Assembly: GCA_900759445.1 (NCBI GenBank)
Contig: CAAEVH010000029.1
Location: forward strand, 1 to 47,372
Direction: 5' to 3'
DNA length: 47,372 nucleotides
DNA from: an uncultured Raoultella sp.
Lineage (GTDB): Bacteria; Pseudomonadota; Gammaproteobacteria; Enterobacterales; Enterobacteriaceae
Under the pieces are notes generated by a model, which was not told the origin of the DNA, searched no databases, and worked only from the letters and a program-made list of their open reading frames with translations. Shown piece after piece: positions 27,408 to 36,188 of this stretch. The position numbers and the translations under genes were made by a program. How positions within the stretch are numbered: position 1 is the first letter of the stretch; every line of letters begins with the position of its first letter.

Positions 27408-27881
27408 ATGAAAACATTAAACATAGCGGTGCTTTCATTCGTGATGTTCTCGGGCTATAGCCTGGCAGAAAGCACATCGCTGAATACCGTTAAAGAGTAC
27501 ATGGCAGCCTGGAATGCACACGATGCTTCGCGAGCCGCGCAATATCTTGCTGATGACGCAGTCTATTATGATGCCGCCGCTGGCGAACCGATAAATGGCA
27601 GAGAAAAAGCTGAAAAAGAGGTTATCGGTGCCTTTATTAAGGCGGTGCCAGATCTGAGCTGGAAAATGGTCGGCAAACCCGTTTACGACGAAGATACCGT
27701 GGCGTTTCGTTGGGAATTTTCAGGCAAAAATAGTGGTGAATGGGCAGGGAGTCCGCCGACAAATAATCCGATAAAATTTGAAGGTGTCAGCTATATTCAT
27801 GTTAAAGCAGGTAAAATCACCTGGCAGGGTGATTATTATGATTCTAAAAAACTGGATGAAGAGTTAAAGCCAGGGAAATAG
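27408..27881 (+). CDS. Exported SnoaL/NTF2-like protein
   Basis: The 157-residue protein starts 11 bp after the aldehyde dehydrogenase stop codon. Residues 1-20 form a signal peptide ending GYSLA/EST. The rest has a SnoaL-like fold: VKEYMAAWNAHDASRAAQYL, then DDAVYYDAAAGEPINGREK, ending in a beta-rich half with FEGVSYIHVKAGKITWQGDY. Family members are small cyclases, isomerases or ligand-binding proteins. Its place between the dehydrogenases suggests it handles a periplasmic product or amine, but its function is unknown. Confidence 0.75.
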   Translation: MKTLNIAVLSFVMFSGYSLAESTSLNTVKEYMAAWNAHDASRAAQYLADDAVYYDAAAGEPINGREKAEKEVIGAFIKAVPDLSWKMVGKPVYDEDTVAFRWEFSGKNSGEWAGSPPTNNPIKFEGVSYIHVKAGKITWQGDYYDSKKLDEELKPGK

Positions 27882-27886
27882 TCGGC

Positions 27887-27916
27887 TGTCCCCCTTTATT
27901 ACTATGAAGGGGGACA
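27887..27916 (+). terminator. Strong hairpin after the SnoaL-like gene
   Basis: TGTCCCCCTT and AAGGGGGACA form a 10-bp perfect stem with a 10-nt loop. Only a weak T-rich tail follows, so it may attenuate rather than end transcription into the spermidine dehydrogenase gene 54 bp downstream, or stabilise the upstream mRNA. Confidence 0.65.
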
Positions 27917-27969
27917 TCTCTTATTTGGGTCGTATTTAGGGCAGTGTGTAGCAATAAGGAAAAAAGTTA

Positions 27970-29862
27970 ATGGCAATTACCAGACGTGATTTTCTCAACG
28001 GCGTCGCGGTGACTATTGCGGCGGGGCTTACCCCGCTGGAATGGGTCAGGGCGGCAGGAAAGGGAAACGCATTTATAGATGGAAATTATTATCCGCCAGG
28101 GCTGACGGGGCTGCGGGGTAATCATCCTGGATCGTTTGAAATGGCGCATGCAGTAGGCCGCGAGCATAAACATTTTGATTTAAACGCTCTGCCCGTTGAG
28201 GAAGAGTACGATCTGGTGATTGTGGGCGGCGGTATTAGCGGGCTGGCTGCCGGTTGTTTCTGGCGCCAGCTTGCCGGTCAAAATAGCCGGATCCTGATCC
28301 TCGATAACCATGACGATTTTGGCGGGCACGCCAAACGTAACGAATTTACGAGCTCAGGTAAGAAATTACTCGGCTATGGCGGTAGCGAAGCATTCCAGTC
28401 ACCCGCGCACAATTTCAGCCCTGAGGTGCAAAAACTGATGGAAACCGTGGGCGTCAGCGTCACGCGGTTAAAAGAGAGCTTTGACGTAAACTTCTATCCC
28501 GATTGGCAGCTCAGTCGTGGCGTGTTCTTCGACAAAAAGAATTTTGGCGAAACAAAAATCGTCAGCGGCGATCCGGGGCGTGCGGTATCTGATGATATCC
28601 CGCCGAACAGGCTCAATGGCCGTAAAATTGAAGACTTTATCAATGATTTTCCGCTAAGTGAGCACGACCGAAAGGCGTTGATCGACCTGCACGTCCATCC
28701 TGGCGACTATCTTCCGGGCATGACGGTCGATGAGAAAATGGAATGGCTGGATACCCACAGCTACAGTGAATTTTTGGCCACAAAAGTTGGTTTGAGCAAA
28801 ATGGCGCTGCTCTATTTTCAGCAGCGTTCTAATGACTTCTTCGCCATCGGCATTGAAGGCATTTCCTGTAGCGATGCCAGGGCGTGCGCATTACCCGGCA
28901 TGGAGGCGCTGGGAATACCGCCGTTGGACGGCGAGTCGCTGGCCGACCTCGAAGAGCCGTATGTTTACCATTTCCCTGACGGTAACGCCGGGCTGGCCCG
29001 ACTGTTAGTCAGGTATATGCTGCCGGATGCGCTACCGGGTAACACGATGGAAGACTCTGTCCTTGCCAGACTGCATTACGAAAAGCTGGATCTGCCGGAA
29101 AACACCACGCGCTTGCGTCTGAATAGCACGGTGATTAATGCGGCCAACACAAAGGATGGCGTGGTGGTGACCTATCTGCGTGACGGCAAAATGCATCGCG
29201 TGCGCGGTAAAAACACCATCATGGCGGGCTATAACATGATGATCCCGTATCTGGTGCCTGAGATGCCGGAACAGCAGCAGGCGGATCTCAAACTGAACGT
29301 GAAGGCACCGCTGGTGTACACCAACGTGGTGGTCAAAAACTGGCAGGCGTTCAAACAGCTTGGCGTGCATGAATTTTACTCTCCGGCCGCACCTTACAGC
29401 CGGATTAAGCTCGACTATCCGGTCAGCATCGGCGGGTATCAACACCCAGCCTCACCGGACGATCCGATGGTCATTCACATGGTCTATGTGCCTACTTATC
29501 CGGGCAGTAATTTGTCGGCCAGAGAACAGTTCCGTCTGGGGCGAGCGTATTTACTGGGGACCACATTTGCGACGCATGAGGAGATGATTCGCTCCCAGTT
29601 GCAGGAAATGTTTGGCTCAACGGGCTTTGATAATCAACGCGATATCTCCGCCATTACGGTTAACCGCTGGGCGCATGGCTATGCGTATTACGCCAACGCG
29701 TTGTTCGATGATATGGATAAAATGCCAGAAATTATCGAGCGGGCGCGTCAGCCAGTTGGTCGCATTGCCATCGCTAATTCCGATTCTGACTGGGGCGCTT
29801 ATGCCCATACGGCCATCGACCAGGCATGGCGTGCGGTTAATGAACTCAAGGATATGGGGTGA
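27970..29862 (+). CDS. Tat-exported spermidine dehydrogenase (SpdH family)
   Basis: The 630-residue flavoprotein starts MAITRRDFLNG, a Tat signal, with cleavage near WVRAAG. The FAD-binding dinucleotide fold appears at residues 81-95 (DLVIVGGGISGLAAG), followed by ILDNHDDFGGHAKRNEF. Length, Tat export and this arrangement match the SpdH family known from Pseudomonas and Serratia, which oxidises spermidine to 4-aminobutyraldehyde and 1,3-diaminopropane using FAD and haem b. A membrane-associated enzyme of this kind was biochemically described in Citrobacter freundii, as I recall. The cytochrome c gene starts 3 bp later, which supports respiratory coupling. The family call is good, but the substrate is inferred. 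Confidence 0.75.
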   Translation: MAITRRDFLNGVAVTIAAGLTPLEWVRAAGKGNAFIDGNYYPPGLTGLRGNHPGSFEMAHAVGREHKHFDLNALPVEEEYDLVIVGGGISGLAAGCFWRQLAGQNSRILILDNHDDFGGHAKRNEFTSSGKKLLGYGGSEAFQSPAHNFSPEVQKLMETVGVSVTRLKESFDVNFYPDWQLSRGVFFDKKNFGETKIVSGDPGRAVSDDIPPNRLNGRKIEDFINDFPLSEHDRKALIDLHVHPGDYLPGMTVDEKMEWLDTHSYSEFLATKVGLSKMALLYFQQRSNDFFAIGIEGISCSDARACALPGMEALGIPPLDGESLADLEEPYVYHFPDGNAGLARLLVRYMLPDALPGNTMEDSVLARLHYEKLDLPENTTRLRLNSTVINAANTKDGVVVTYLRDGKMHRVRGKNTIMAGYNMMIPYLVPEMPEQQQADLKLNVKAPLVYTNVVVKNWQAFKQLGVHEFYSPAAPYSRIKLDYPVSIGGYQHPASPDDPMVIHMVYVPTYPGSNLSAREQFRLGRAYLLGTTFATHEEMIRSQLQEMFGSTGFDNQRDISAITVNRWAHGYAYYANALFDDMDKMPEIIERARQPVGRIAIANSDSDWGAYAHTAIDQAWRAVNELKDMG

Positions 29863-29865
29863 TCT

Positions 29866-31074
29866 ATGCGTAACGTAACCGTTCTTGCCGCCTGTTTGTT
29901 TACCGCCTCTGTGAGTGCAGCGGAATCTAATGGCGAATATATCGCCCGTATCTCTGACTGTGTGGCCTGTCATACCACCGAAGGGGGCGCGGCGATGGCG
30001 GGTGGCAAAAAGTTTCCTACTCCGGTAGGGGATATTTATTCGACCAACATTACCCCAGACAAGACCCAGGGTATTGGTAATTACTCATACGAGGATTTTG
30101 ACAAGGCCGTACGTCAGGGAATTGCTAAAGATGGTCATCCGCTCTATCCGGCCATGCCTTATCCCTCTTACGCGAAACTTTCTGATGACGATGTAAAGGC
30201 GTTGTATCGCTATTTTATGCATGATGTCACCCCCTCTGCGCAGCCCAATAAAGAGAATGCCATTCCGTGGCTACTCTCCGCACGCTGGCCGCTGCATATC
30301 TGGAACTGGCTATTTACCGACGCGCCAGCGACGGCTGTAGAACGTGCAAAAACGGATGACAACGCTGCGTTGGTAAAACGGGGCGCTTATCTGGTGGAAG
30401 GTCCCGGACATTGCGGTTCTTGCCATACCCCGAGAGGCATGGCGATGAACGAAAAAGCGTATACTAATGCTGATGCCGAGTACCTGAGCGGCGCGATGAT
30501 CGACGGCTGGTATGCGCCTTCGCTACGCGGCACGGGAATGTCTGAGCAGGAATTAAAATCGCTGTTGCTGACCGGTAAAAGCAAGCATGCCGCGGTTTCA
30601 GGTTCGATGGCTGAAGTCGTTACGCAGAGTACACAGTACCTGACCGATGACGATGCCACGGCGATCGCGCAATATCTGCTGAGCCTGAAAAGCGAGAAGC
30701 CTGAAACGGTGCGCGCAGCGGCAACTACGGTGTCCTGGTCGAATTCACCCGAGGCGGGCAAAGTGACCTATAACCGCTACTGCTCCACCTGTCACGGTCT
30801 GGAGGGGAAAGGTACGGATGATAACGCACCTTCTTTGATCAACAATCCGCTGGTGATGGTTGATGACCCGACGCCGTTATTCAGAGTGATTGCCCACGGC
30901 GCAGAAACACCGACAACGCGTGGTAGCGTCTCCTTTAAGATGCCGGCTTACGGTGGCATGTTAAGCGACAACGAAATGCGCGACGTGATTAATTACGTGC
31001 GTAAAAGTTGGGGAGAAGGGAATGGCGAAGTAAGCCAGGAGGACCTGGCAGGGATTAAAAAAGCGTCACATTAA
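29866..31074 (+). CDS. Periplasmic triheme cytochrome c, electron acceptor of the dehydrogenase
   Basis: The 402-residue protein has a Sec signal peptide (residues 1-18, ending SVSA) and three CxxCH haem c sites: Cys32-His36 (CVACH), Cys183-His187 (CGSCH) and Cys306-His310 (CSTCH). The arrangement is that of the cytochrome c subunits of membrane alcohol and gluconate dehydrogenases, which pass electrons to ubiquinone. No C-terminal membrane helix is visible; amphipathic IPWLLSARWPLHIWNWLF near residue 133 could contact the membrane. It needs the ccm haem c maturation system. It forms a two-gene unit with the spermidine dehydrogenase. Confidence 0.88.
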   Translation: MRNVTVLAACLFTASVSAAESNGEYIARISDCVACHTTEGGAAMAGGKKFPTPVGDIYSTNITPDKTQGIGNYSYEDFDKAVRQGIAKDGHPLYPAMPYPSYAKLSDDDVKALYRYFMHDVTPSAQPNKENAIPWLLSARWPLHIWNWLFTDAPATAVERAKTDDNAALVKRGAYLVEGPGHCGSCHTPRGMAMNEKAYTNADAEYLSGAMIDGWYAPSLRGTGMSEQELKSLLLTGKSKHAAVSGSMAEVVTQSTQYLTDDDATAIAQYLLSLKSEKPETVRAAATTVSWSNSPEAGKVTYNRYCSTCHGLEGKGTDDNAPSLINNPLVMVDDPTPLFRVIAHGAETPTTRGSVSFKMPAYGGMLSDNEMRDVINYVRKSWGEGNGEVSQEDLAGIKKASH

Positions 31075-31085
31075 ACAGCATGTCG

Positions 31086-31116
31086 GCCGGACAAGGTGCT
31101 TGCAGCGCCATCCGGC
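31086..31116. repeat. Single REP unit
   Basis: GCCGGAC and GCCATCCGGC flank a short loop in the 47-bp gap between the convergent cytochrome c and MocR genes, as is typical of enterobacterial REP sequences. Confidence 0.75.
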
Positions 31117-31121
31117 AGTGC

Positions 31122-32597
31122 TTAAACGGCGTTTACTCTGATAATACCCACCAGTCGGGTAAACGCCGCCGCCATTTCATGCTCTTCAATACTGGCAAAT
31201 CCCAGCAGCAGGCCGCTGCGTTTCTCTTCATTCACGTAGTAGCGAGACAGCGGGCGCACCAGCAGCCCTTGCGCATTTGCCTGTTGGGCAATGAGAACGT
31301 CATCGCTCCCGACGGGCAACTGTAGAATCATGTGCAGCCCGGCGTTGCTGCTGAAGGAGCCAAGATACTGCTCGCCCAACTGGCGACTGATAAGCTCCAC
31401 CAACGTCTGGCGGCGACGACTGTACAACTGGCGCATTTTACGAATGTGCGCCGCGTAGTAACCCTCGCGGATAAACTCCGCCAGCGCTGCCTGAATCAGC
31501 AAATGTCCACCACGATAGAGGTCGTTATGAACCTTCTTCAGCGGCGCGGCGAGCGGTTTGGGCAGTACCACATAACCGAGCCGCAGTGCGGGATAGAGTG
31601 TTTTACTGAATGTCCCGATATAGATGACCGGCGTCTCTTCTTCCAGTCCCTGCAATGATGGAATTGGCTGGCCGGAAAAGCGAAACTCGCTGTCGTAGTC
31701 ATCTTCCACTATCCAGCTTCGCGTTTCACGTGCGCGAAAGAGAAGTGCCCGACGGCGGTTGAGGCTCATTACCGAACCGAGCGGATATTGATGTGACGGT
31801 GTCACAAAAATCAGCTTTGGCACAGATTCGCCAGCCTCCGGCGGCACCATACCTTGTTCATCAACCGGGATCGCCGAAAAGTTAACCGCATTGATGCGCA
31901 GAATATTTTTGATTCCCCAGTAGCCCGGCTCCTCAATCCAGGCGTTATCCCCCGGGTTGCATAGCGTCCGGGTCACCAGATCCAGCGCCTGGTGAATACC
32001 TTCAGTAATCAGAATTTGCGCCGGTGAACACCGCACCCCGCGTGCGGTGCGCAGATAGTCTGCCAGTGCTTCTTTCAGCTCAGTCACGCCGCCTGCGGCA
32101 TCGTAAGTGAGAAACTCCGGGCGCAACCGTCTCGCCAGCCGATCCTGAATTTTTTTGAGTACCCGGTGAGGGAAATGCTCCACATCAGGTACGCCTGGAA
32201 TAAATGCGCCCCATTGACGAGGGCTGGCGCTGGCATGGCCCAGCAGCTCAAGGCAGCGGGCAGATAAGCGGGTGTGATCCTCCAGTGTGGCGGCAACGGG
32301 CTCTTTGTGGGGACGCAGGTCGAGATTGTCCAGCACGCTGTCGGTGACAAATGTGCCGCTGCTGGTGCGCGCGGAAATATAACCTTCGGCCTGCAATTGC
32401 TCGTAAACCCGCAGGACGGTATTGCGCGATAGCGTCAGTTCGCCTGCCAGGTCACGCGACGGAGGCATTCGGGTAGCCGGTTTCAGGCTACCTTCGAGGA
32501 TGCAACTGCAGATGGCGGCATACAGGCGACGATGCAGCTTTTCATCGGTCTGCTGGCTAAATGCCTGCTTGATCACATCTCCGGCAAGTGAACGCAT
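31122..32597 (-). CDS. MocR-type regulator (GntR DNA-binding plus aminotransferase-like domain)
   Basis: The 491-residue protein combines a GntR winged helix (residues about 15-85, MPPSRDLAGELTLSRNTVLR) with a fold-type I aminotransferase-like domain. Lys332 in GTFSKTLYPALRLG is the PLP-binding lysine, and Asp300-Tyr301 lie in the cofactor pocket. The start at 32597 has AAGGAT 5 bp upstream; the longer frame lacks support. Relatives include GabR and PdxR. It is divergent from the GABA aminotransferase gene and probably activates it in response to GABA or PLP. Confidence 0.87.
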   Translation of the reverse strand: MRSLAGDVIKQAFSQQTDEKLHRRLYAAICSCILEGSLKPATRMPPSRDLAGELTLSRNTVLRVYEQLQAEGYISARTSSGTFVTDSVLDNLDLRPHKEPVAATLEDHTRLSARCLELLGHASASPRQWGAFIPGVPDVEHFPHRVLKKIQDRLARRLRPEFLTYDAAGGVTELKEALADYLRTARGVRCSPAQILITEGIHQALDLVTRTLCNPGDNAWIEEPGYWGIKNILRINAVNFSAIPVDEQGMVPPEAGESVPKLIFVTPSHQYPLGSVMSLNRRRALLFRARETRSWIVEDDYDSEFRFSGQPIPSLQGLEEETPVIYIGTFSKTLYPALRLGYVVLPKPLAAPLKKVHNDLYRGGHLLIQAALAEFIREGYYAAHIRKMRQLYSRRRQTLVELISRQLGEQYLGSFSSNAGLHMILQLPVGSDDVLIAQQANAQGLLVRPLSRYYVNEEKRSGLLLGFASIEEHEMAAAFTRLVGIIRVNAV

Positions 32598-32703
32598 TTG
32601 GATCCTTAAAATAAAACGATTTGGCTCTCGATTAAAGTACCAGATGGCGTCTAAATTTAAAGGGTAATTCAACCTAAATGTATTAATGGACAAGGTGTAG
32701 AGA

Positions 32704-33966
32704 ATGAACAATAAAAACCTGCAACAACGTCGTCTGGATGCCACCCCGCGTGGCGTGGGTGTAATGTGTGATTTTTATGCCCAGTCAGCAGAAAACAGCA
32801 CAATTACCGATATCGAAGGCAATCAGTACATTGATTTTGCCGCCGGGATTGCCGTGCTGAACACCGGACACCGTCATCCTCGCCTGGTGCAGGCAGTCGA
32901 AGCGCAACTGCAGGCTTTTACCCATACGGCTTATCAGATTGTCCCGTACGAAAGCTATGTGTCTTTGGCGGAGAAAATCAACGCCGTTGCGCCAATCGAC
33001 GGCAAGCGCAAAACCACATTCTTCACCACCGGGGCTGAAGCGGTCGAAAATGCGGTGAAAATTGCGCGCGCACATACCGGCCGTCCTGGCGTTATTGCTT
33101 TTGGCGGCGGTTTTCATGGGCGTACCTACATGACGATGGCGTTAACCGGCAAGGTGGCGCCGTATAAAAAAGGGTTCGGCCCGTTCCCTGGCTCCGTCTA
33201 CCACGCGCCGTATCCTTGCGAGTTGCAGGGGATTTCTACGGCGGACTCCATCAAAGCGATTGAGCGCCTGTTTAAAGCCGATATCGATCCCACTCAGGTC
33301 GCGGCGATTATTTTCGAGCCCGTCCAGGGTGAAGGGGGCTTCGTGGTGGCGCCGCCGGAGTTTGTGGCTGCCATCCGCCGTATTTGCGACGAGCATGGCA
33401 TCGTGATGATCGCCGATGAGGTGCAAAGCGGGTTTGCCCGTACGGGCCAGTTGTTTGCGATGGACCACTACGCTGACAAAGCTGACCTGATGACTATGGC
33501 AAAAAGCCTTGCAGGCGGCATGCCGCTGTCTGGCGTCGTGGGCAAAGCTGAAATTATGGATGCGCCTGCGCCGGGTGGTCTGGGCGGAACCTACGCCGGA
33601 AACCCGCTGTCAATTGCGGCAGCTCATGCGGTGCTGGATATTATTCGTGATGAACAGCTGTGCCAGCGTGCGGCAGCTCTTGGCGAACAACTGCGCGCCA
33701 CTCTGACTGACGCGCAAACCGGGTGTCCTGAACTGGCCGAAGTGCGCGGCTTAGGCTCTATGATCGCCGCTGAATTCTGTGATGCAGCGACGGGAGAACC
33801 CAACGCAGCCGCCGCACAACGCGTGCAGAAGAAAGCCCTTGAGCAAGGATTACTGCTGCTGACCTGCGGTCAGTATGGCAACGTTATTCGTTTCCTTTAT
33901 CCGCTGACGATCCCGCAGGATCAGTTCGCCAAAGCGCTCGATATCATTAAAGCGGCAACCAAATAA
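32704..33966 (+). CDS. 4-aminobutyrate aminotransferase (PuuE/GabT family)
   Basis: The 420-residue PLP enzyme transfers the amino group of GABA to 2-oxoglutarate, giving succinate semialdehyde and glutamate. Lys267 (MAKSLAGG) binds PLP and Asp238 (IADEVQSG) contacts its pyridine nitrogen. The start RRLDATPRGVGVMC and overall sequence are much closer to E. coli PuuE than to GabT as I remember them. It would carry GABA from the aldehyde dehydrogenase step onward. No succinate-semialdehyde dehydrogenase is in this window, so that step would need a gene elsewhere. A terminator follows. Confidence 0.9.
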   Translation: MNNKNLQQRRLDATPRGVGVMCDFYAQSAENSTITDIEGNQYIDFAAGIAVLNTGHRHPRLVQAVEAQLQAFTHTAYQIVPYESYVSLAEKINAVAPIDGKRKTTFFTTGAEAVENAVKIARAHTGRPGVIAFGGGFHGRTYMTMALTGKVAPYKKGFGPFPGSVYHAPYPCELQGISTADSIKAIERLFKADIDPTQVAAIIFEPVQGEGGFVVAPPEFVAAIRRICDEHGIVMIADEVQSGFARTGQLFAMDHYADKADLMTMAKSLAGGMPLSGVVGKAEIMDAPAPGGLGGTYAGNPLSIAAAHAVLDIIRDEQLCQRAAALGEQLRATLTDAQTGCPELAEVRGLGSMIAAEFCDAATGEPNAAAAQRVQKKALEQGLLLLTCGQYGNVIRFLYPLTIPQDQFAKALDIIKAATK

Positions 33967-33990
33967 TCCGTTAGTCCTAGTGTTACCCAC

Positions 33991-34023
33991 AGCCGACGGT
34001 GGTCATCACCGTCGGCTTTTTTG
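33991..34023 (+). terminator. Terminator after the GABA aminotransferase gene
   Basis: AGCCGACGGTG (33991-34001), loop GTCAT, CACCGTCGGCT (34007-34017), then TTTTTT. Confidence 0.95.
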
Positions 34024-34088
34024 TCGGCATAAATTGATCTTCCTCGTGTGTCGTGCGGTATTTATCGCGAATGGGTTGCCTGTCATAT

Positions 34089-34112
34089 CGTTATATAATT
34101 TAATACACATCG
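34089..34112 (+). promoter_or_regulatory. ModE operator upstream of the FecCD-type ABC importer
   Basis: Left half CGTTATATA matches the ModE half-site CGNTATATA fully. After a 6-bp spacer ATTTAA comes TACACATCG, 7 of 9 to TAYATAACG. The 24-bp span equals that of the E. coli modA operator. It overlaps TATAAT (34094-34099) and TAATAC (34101-34106), so Mo-bound ModE would block the promoter. It lies 29 bp before the binding-protein start. Confidence 0.7.
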
Positions 34113-34141
34113 TTTTTACTCCGCTATCCAGATGGTATCCC

Positions 34142-35197
34142 ATGTTAACTTTCCGCTCTTTTGTGCTGGTATGCGCCAGCATGTTGTTTGCGTTTTCTGC
34201 CCAGGCCGACCGTACGATCACCGACCAGCTTGGTCGTCAGGTCACGATTCCGGACCACGTCGACAAAGTGGTCGTGCTGCAACACCAGACGCTGAATATT
34301 CTGGTCCAGCTTAATGCTCAGCAGGACATTATTGGCGTGATGTCGAGCTGGAAAAAACAGCTCGGGCCTGAGTTTGCGCGCTTTATGCCGGCAATTGCCA
34401 CATTGCCGACGCCGGGCGATCTCACCAGCGTGAATATCGAAAGCCTACTGGCGATTCATCCACAGGTGGTTTTTGTCGCCAACTATGCGCCTGCGGAGAT
34501 GATCCAGCAGATTCAGAACGCCGGTATTCCGGTCGTGGCAATCTCATTGCGCAAGGATGCAGCCGGGCAACAGAATAAAATGAACCCGACCATGGCAGAT
34601 GAAGAGCAGGTCTACAACGAAGGGTTAAAGCAGGGGATTCGCCTGATTGCAGACGTCGTGGGGCGCAAACCGCAAGCTGAGACGTTGATCGACTACGTTT
34701 TTGCGGCGCGGGCAAAATTCAATGCGCCGGTCGCAAAAATCCCGGATGCGCAAAAAGTCCGTATTTATATGGCTAACCCCGACCTGATGACTTACGGCTC
34801 CGGGAAGTACACGGGACTCATGATGCAGCACGCGGGTGGGCTAAACGTGGCGGCTGCCAGTGTAAAAGGCGCCCGTCAGGTTGCGCTGGAACAGGTATTG
34901 GCGTGGAACCCGCAGGTAATTTTTGTTCAGGATCGCTACCCGCAGGTGGTAACGGAGATCCAAAACGATCCTAACTGGCAGGGGATTGATGCGGTGAAAA
35001 ATCATCGCGTCTGGTTGATGCCTGAGTACGCCAAAGCCTGGGGCTATCCGATGCCTGAAGCGTTGGCGATTGGTGAGCTGTGGATGGCCAAAAAACTGTA
35101 CCCGGACGCCTACAAAGACGTGGATGTTGATGCGCAGGCGCAAGACTACTATCAGCGTTTTTATGGTGTGAACTGGCAGCCTGATGCAGTTAAGTAA
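34142..35197 (+). CDS. Periplasmic binding protein of a FecCD-type importer, likely molybdate/tungstate (MolA-like)
   Basis: The 351-residue cluster A-II binding protein (PF01497 type) has a signal peptide ending AFSAQA/DRTITDQLGRQVTIPD. ATG at 34142 is chosen because translation from there begins with this signal. Proteins of this fold usually bind haem, siderophores or cobalamin, but the MolA branch of Haemophilus binds molybdate and tungstate. The ModE operator upstream supports the second option. It overlaps the permease gene by 14 bp. An iron chelate remains the main alternative; no Fur box is seen here. Confidence 0.75.
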   Translation: MLTFRSFVLVCASMLFAFSAQADRTITDQLGRQVTIPDHVDKVVVLQHQTLNILVQLNAQQDIIGVMSSWKKQLGPEFARFMPAIATLPTPGDLTSVNIESLLAIHPQVVFVANYAPAEMIQQIQNAGIPVVAISLRKDAAGQQNKMNPTMADEEQVYNEGLKQGIRLIADVVGRKPQAETLIDYVFAARAKFNAPVAKIPDAQKVRIYMANPDLMTYGSGKYTGLMMQHAGGLNVAAASVKGARQVALEQVLAWNPQVIFVQDRYPQVVTEIQNDPNWQGIDAVKNHRVWLMPEYAKAWGYPMPEALAIGELWMAKKLYPDAYKDVDVDAQAQDYYQRFYGVNWQPDAVK

Positions 35198-36188
35198 CCA
35201 CATTTTACCCCAGCAACCACTCTTAATCGCGACGGTCCTGTTGCTGGGCCTTGGTTCGTTGTGCCTCGGACAATATCCGCTGTCGTTAAGCGAAGTCTTT
35301 TATCACCTGATGCACTATAGCGACGCTGAAGGGATTGCCGGTCAGGTTATCTGGACGGTCAGGCTACCGCGAATTCTGATGGCGCTGCTGGCGGGTGGGG
35401 CGTTGGGGTTATGTGGCGCGACGCTGCAAGGGGTATTTCATAATCCGCTGGTCGACCCGCATATTATTGGCGTGACGTCCGGGGCCGCTTTTGGCGGAAC
35501 GCTGGCTATTCTGCTCGGCCTGTCGCCGTGGTTGATGATGGGTTCAACGTTTTTCTTCGGTCTGACGGCGCTGATCCTGGTGTATGCCATTGCTGCGCTG
35601 CAGGGGCTGGAGAATACGCTGGTGCTGATCCTGTCGGGTATCATTTTGAGTGGTTTTTTTGCCGCGCTGGTGAGTCTGATTCAGTATCAGGCTGATACCG
35701 AAGAAACGTTACCCAATATCGTGTTCTGGCTGCTCGGCAGCTTTGCGACGGCTAACTGGCATAAAGTTCTGCTGTTGGCGATTCCAGTCGGTATCGCTGC
35801 GACAGTTTTGTACCAGCTACGCTGGCGGATAAACCTGTTATCACTCAATGATAACGATGCCCGATCGCTAGGCGTCGCGGTAGTTCCTCTGCGACGCAGC
35901 GTTTTGCTGTGCTGCGCTTGTTTAGTCGCCGCTCAGGTAGCGGTCAGCGGCAGTATCGCCTGGGTTGGGTTGGTTATTCCGCATCTGGCGCGTTTGCTGG
36001 TGGGGGTTGATCATCGGCGTCTACTGCCGTGCGCCTTCTGGATGGGAGGCGGTTTTATGATTGTGGTGGATGATATTGCGCGTACCCTGATGCACGCGGA
36101 GATACCGCTTGGGATCATCACCGCATTATTCGGCGCGCCGCTGTTTGCTTTTTTACTCATCCGCTCCAGCCGCCGGGGGACATCATGA
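35184..36188 (+). CDS. FecCD-type ABC permease, MolB-like
   Basis: The 334-residue protein has about ten membrane helices and the FecCD/BtuC signature: VRLPRILMALLAGGALGLCG near residue 55, then NPLVDPHIIGVTSGAAFGG near 90 and the ATPase-contact loop VGLVIPHLARLLVGVDHRR near 260. It forms the channel for the substrate delivered by the upstream binding protein. The next gene begins within its stop codon (ATGA). Confidence 0.88.
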   Translation: MQLSNHILPQQPLLIATVLLLGLGSLCLGQYPLSLSEVFYHLMHYSDAEGIAGQVIWTVRLPRILMALLAGGALGLCGATLQGVFHNPLVDPHIIGVTSGAAFGGTLAILLGLSPWLMMGSTFFFGLTALILVYAIAALQGLENTLVLILSGIILSGFFAALVSLIQYQADTEETLPNIVFWLLGSFATANWHKVLLLAIPVGIAATVLYQLRWRINLLSLNDNDARSLGVAVVPLRRSVLLCCACLVAAQVAVSGSIAWVGLVIPHLARLLVGVDHRRLLPCAFWMGGGFMIVVDDIARTLMHAEIPLGIITALFGAPLFAFLLIRSSRRGTS

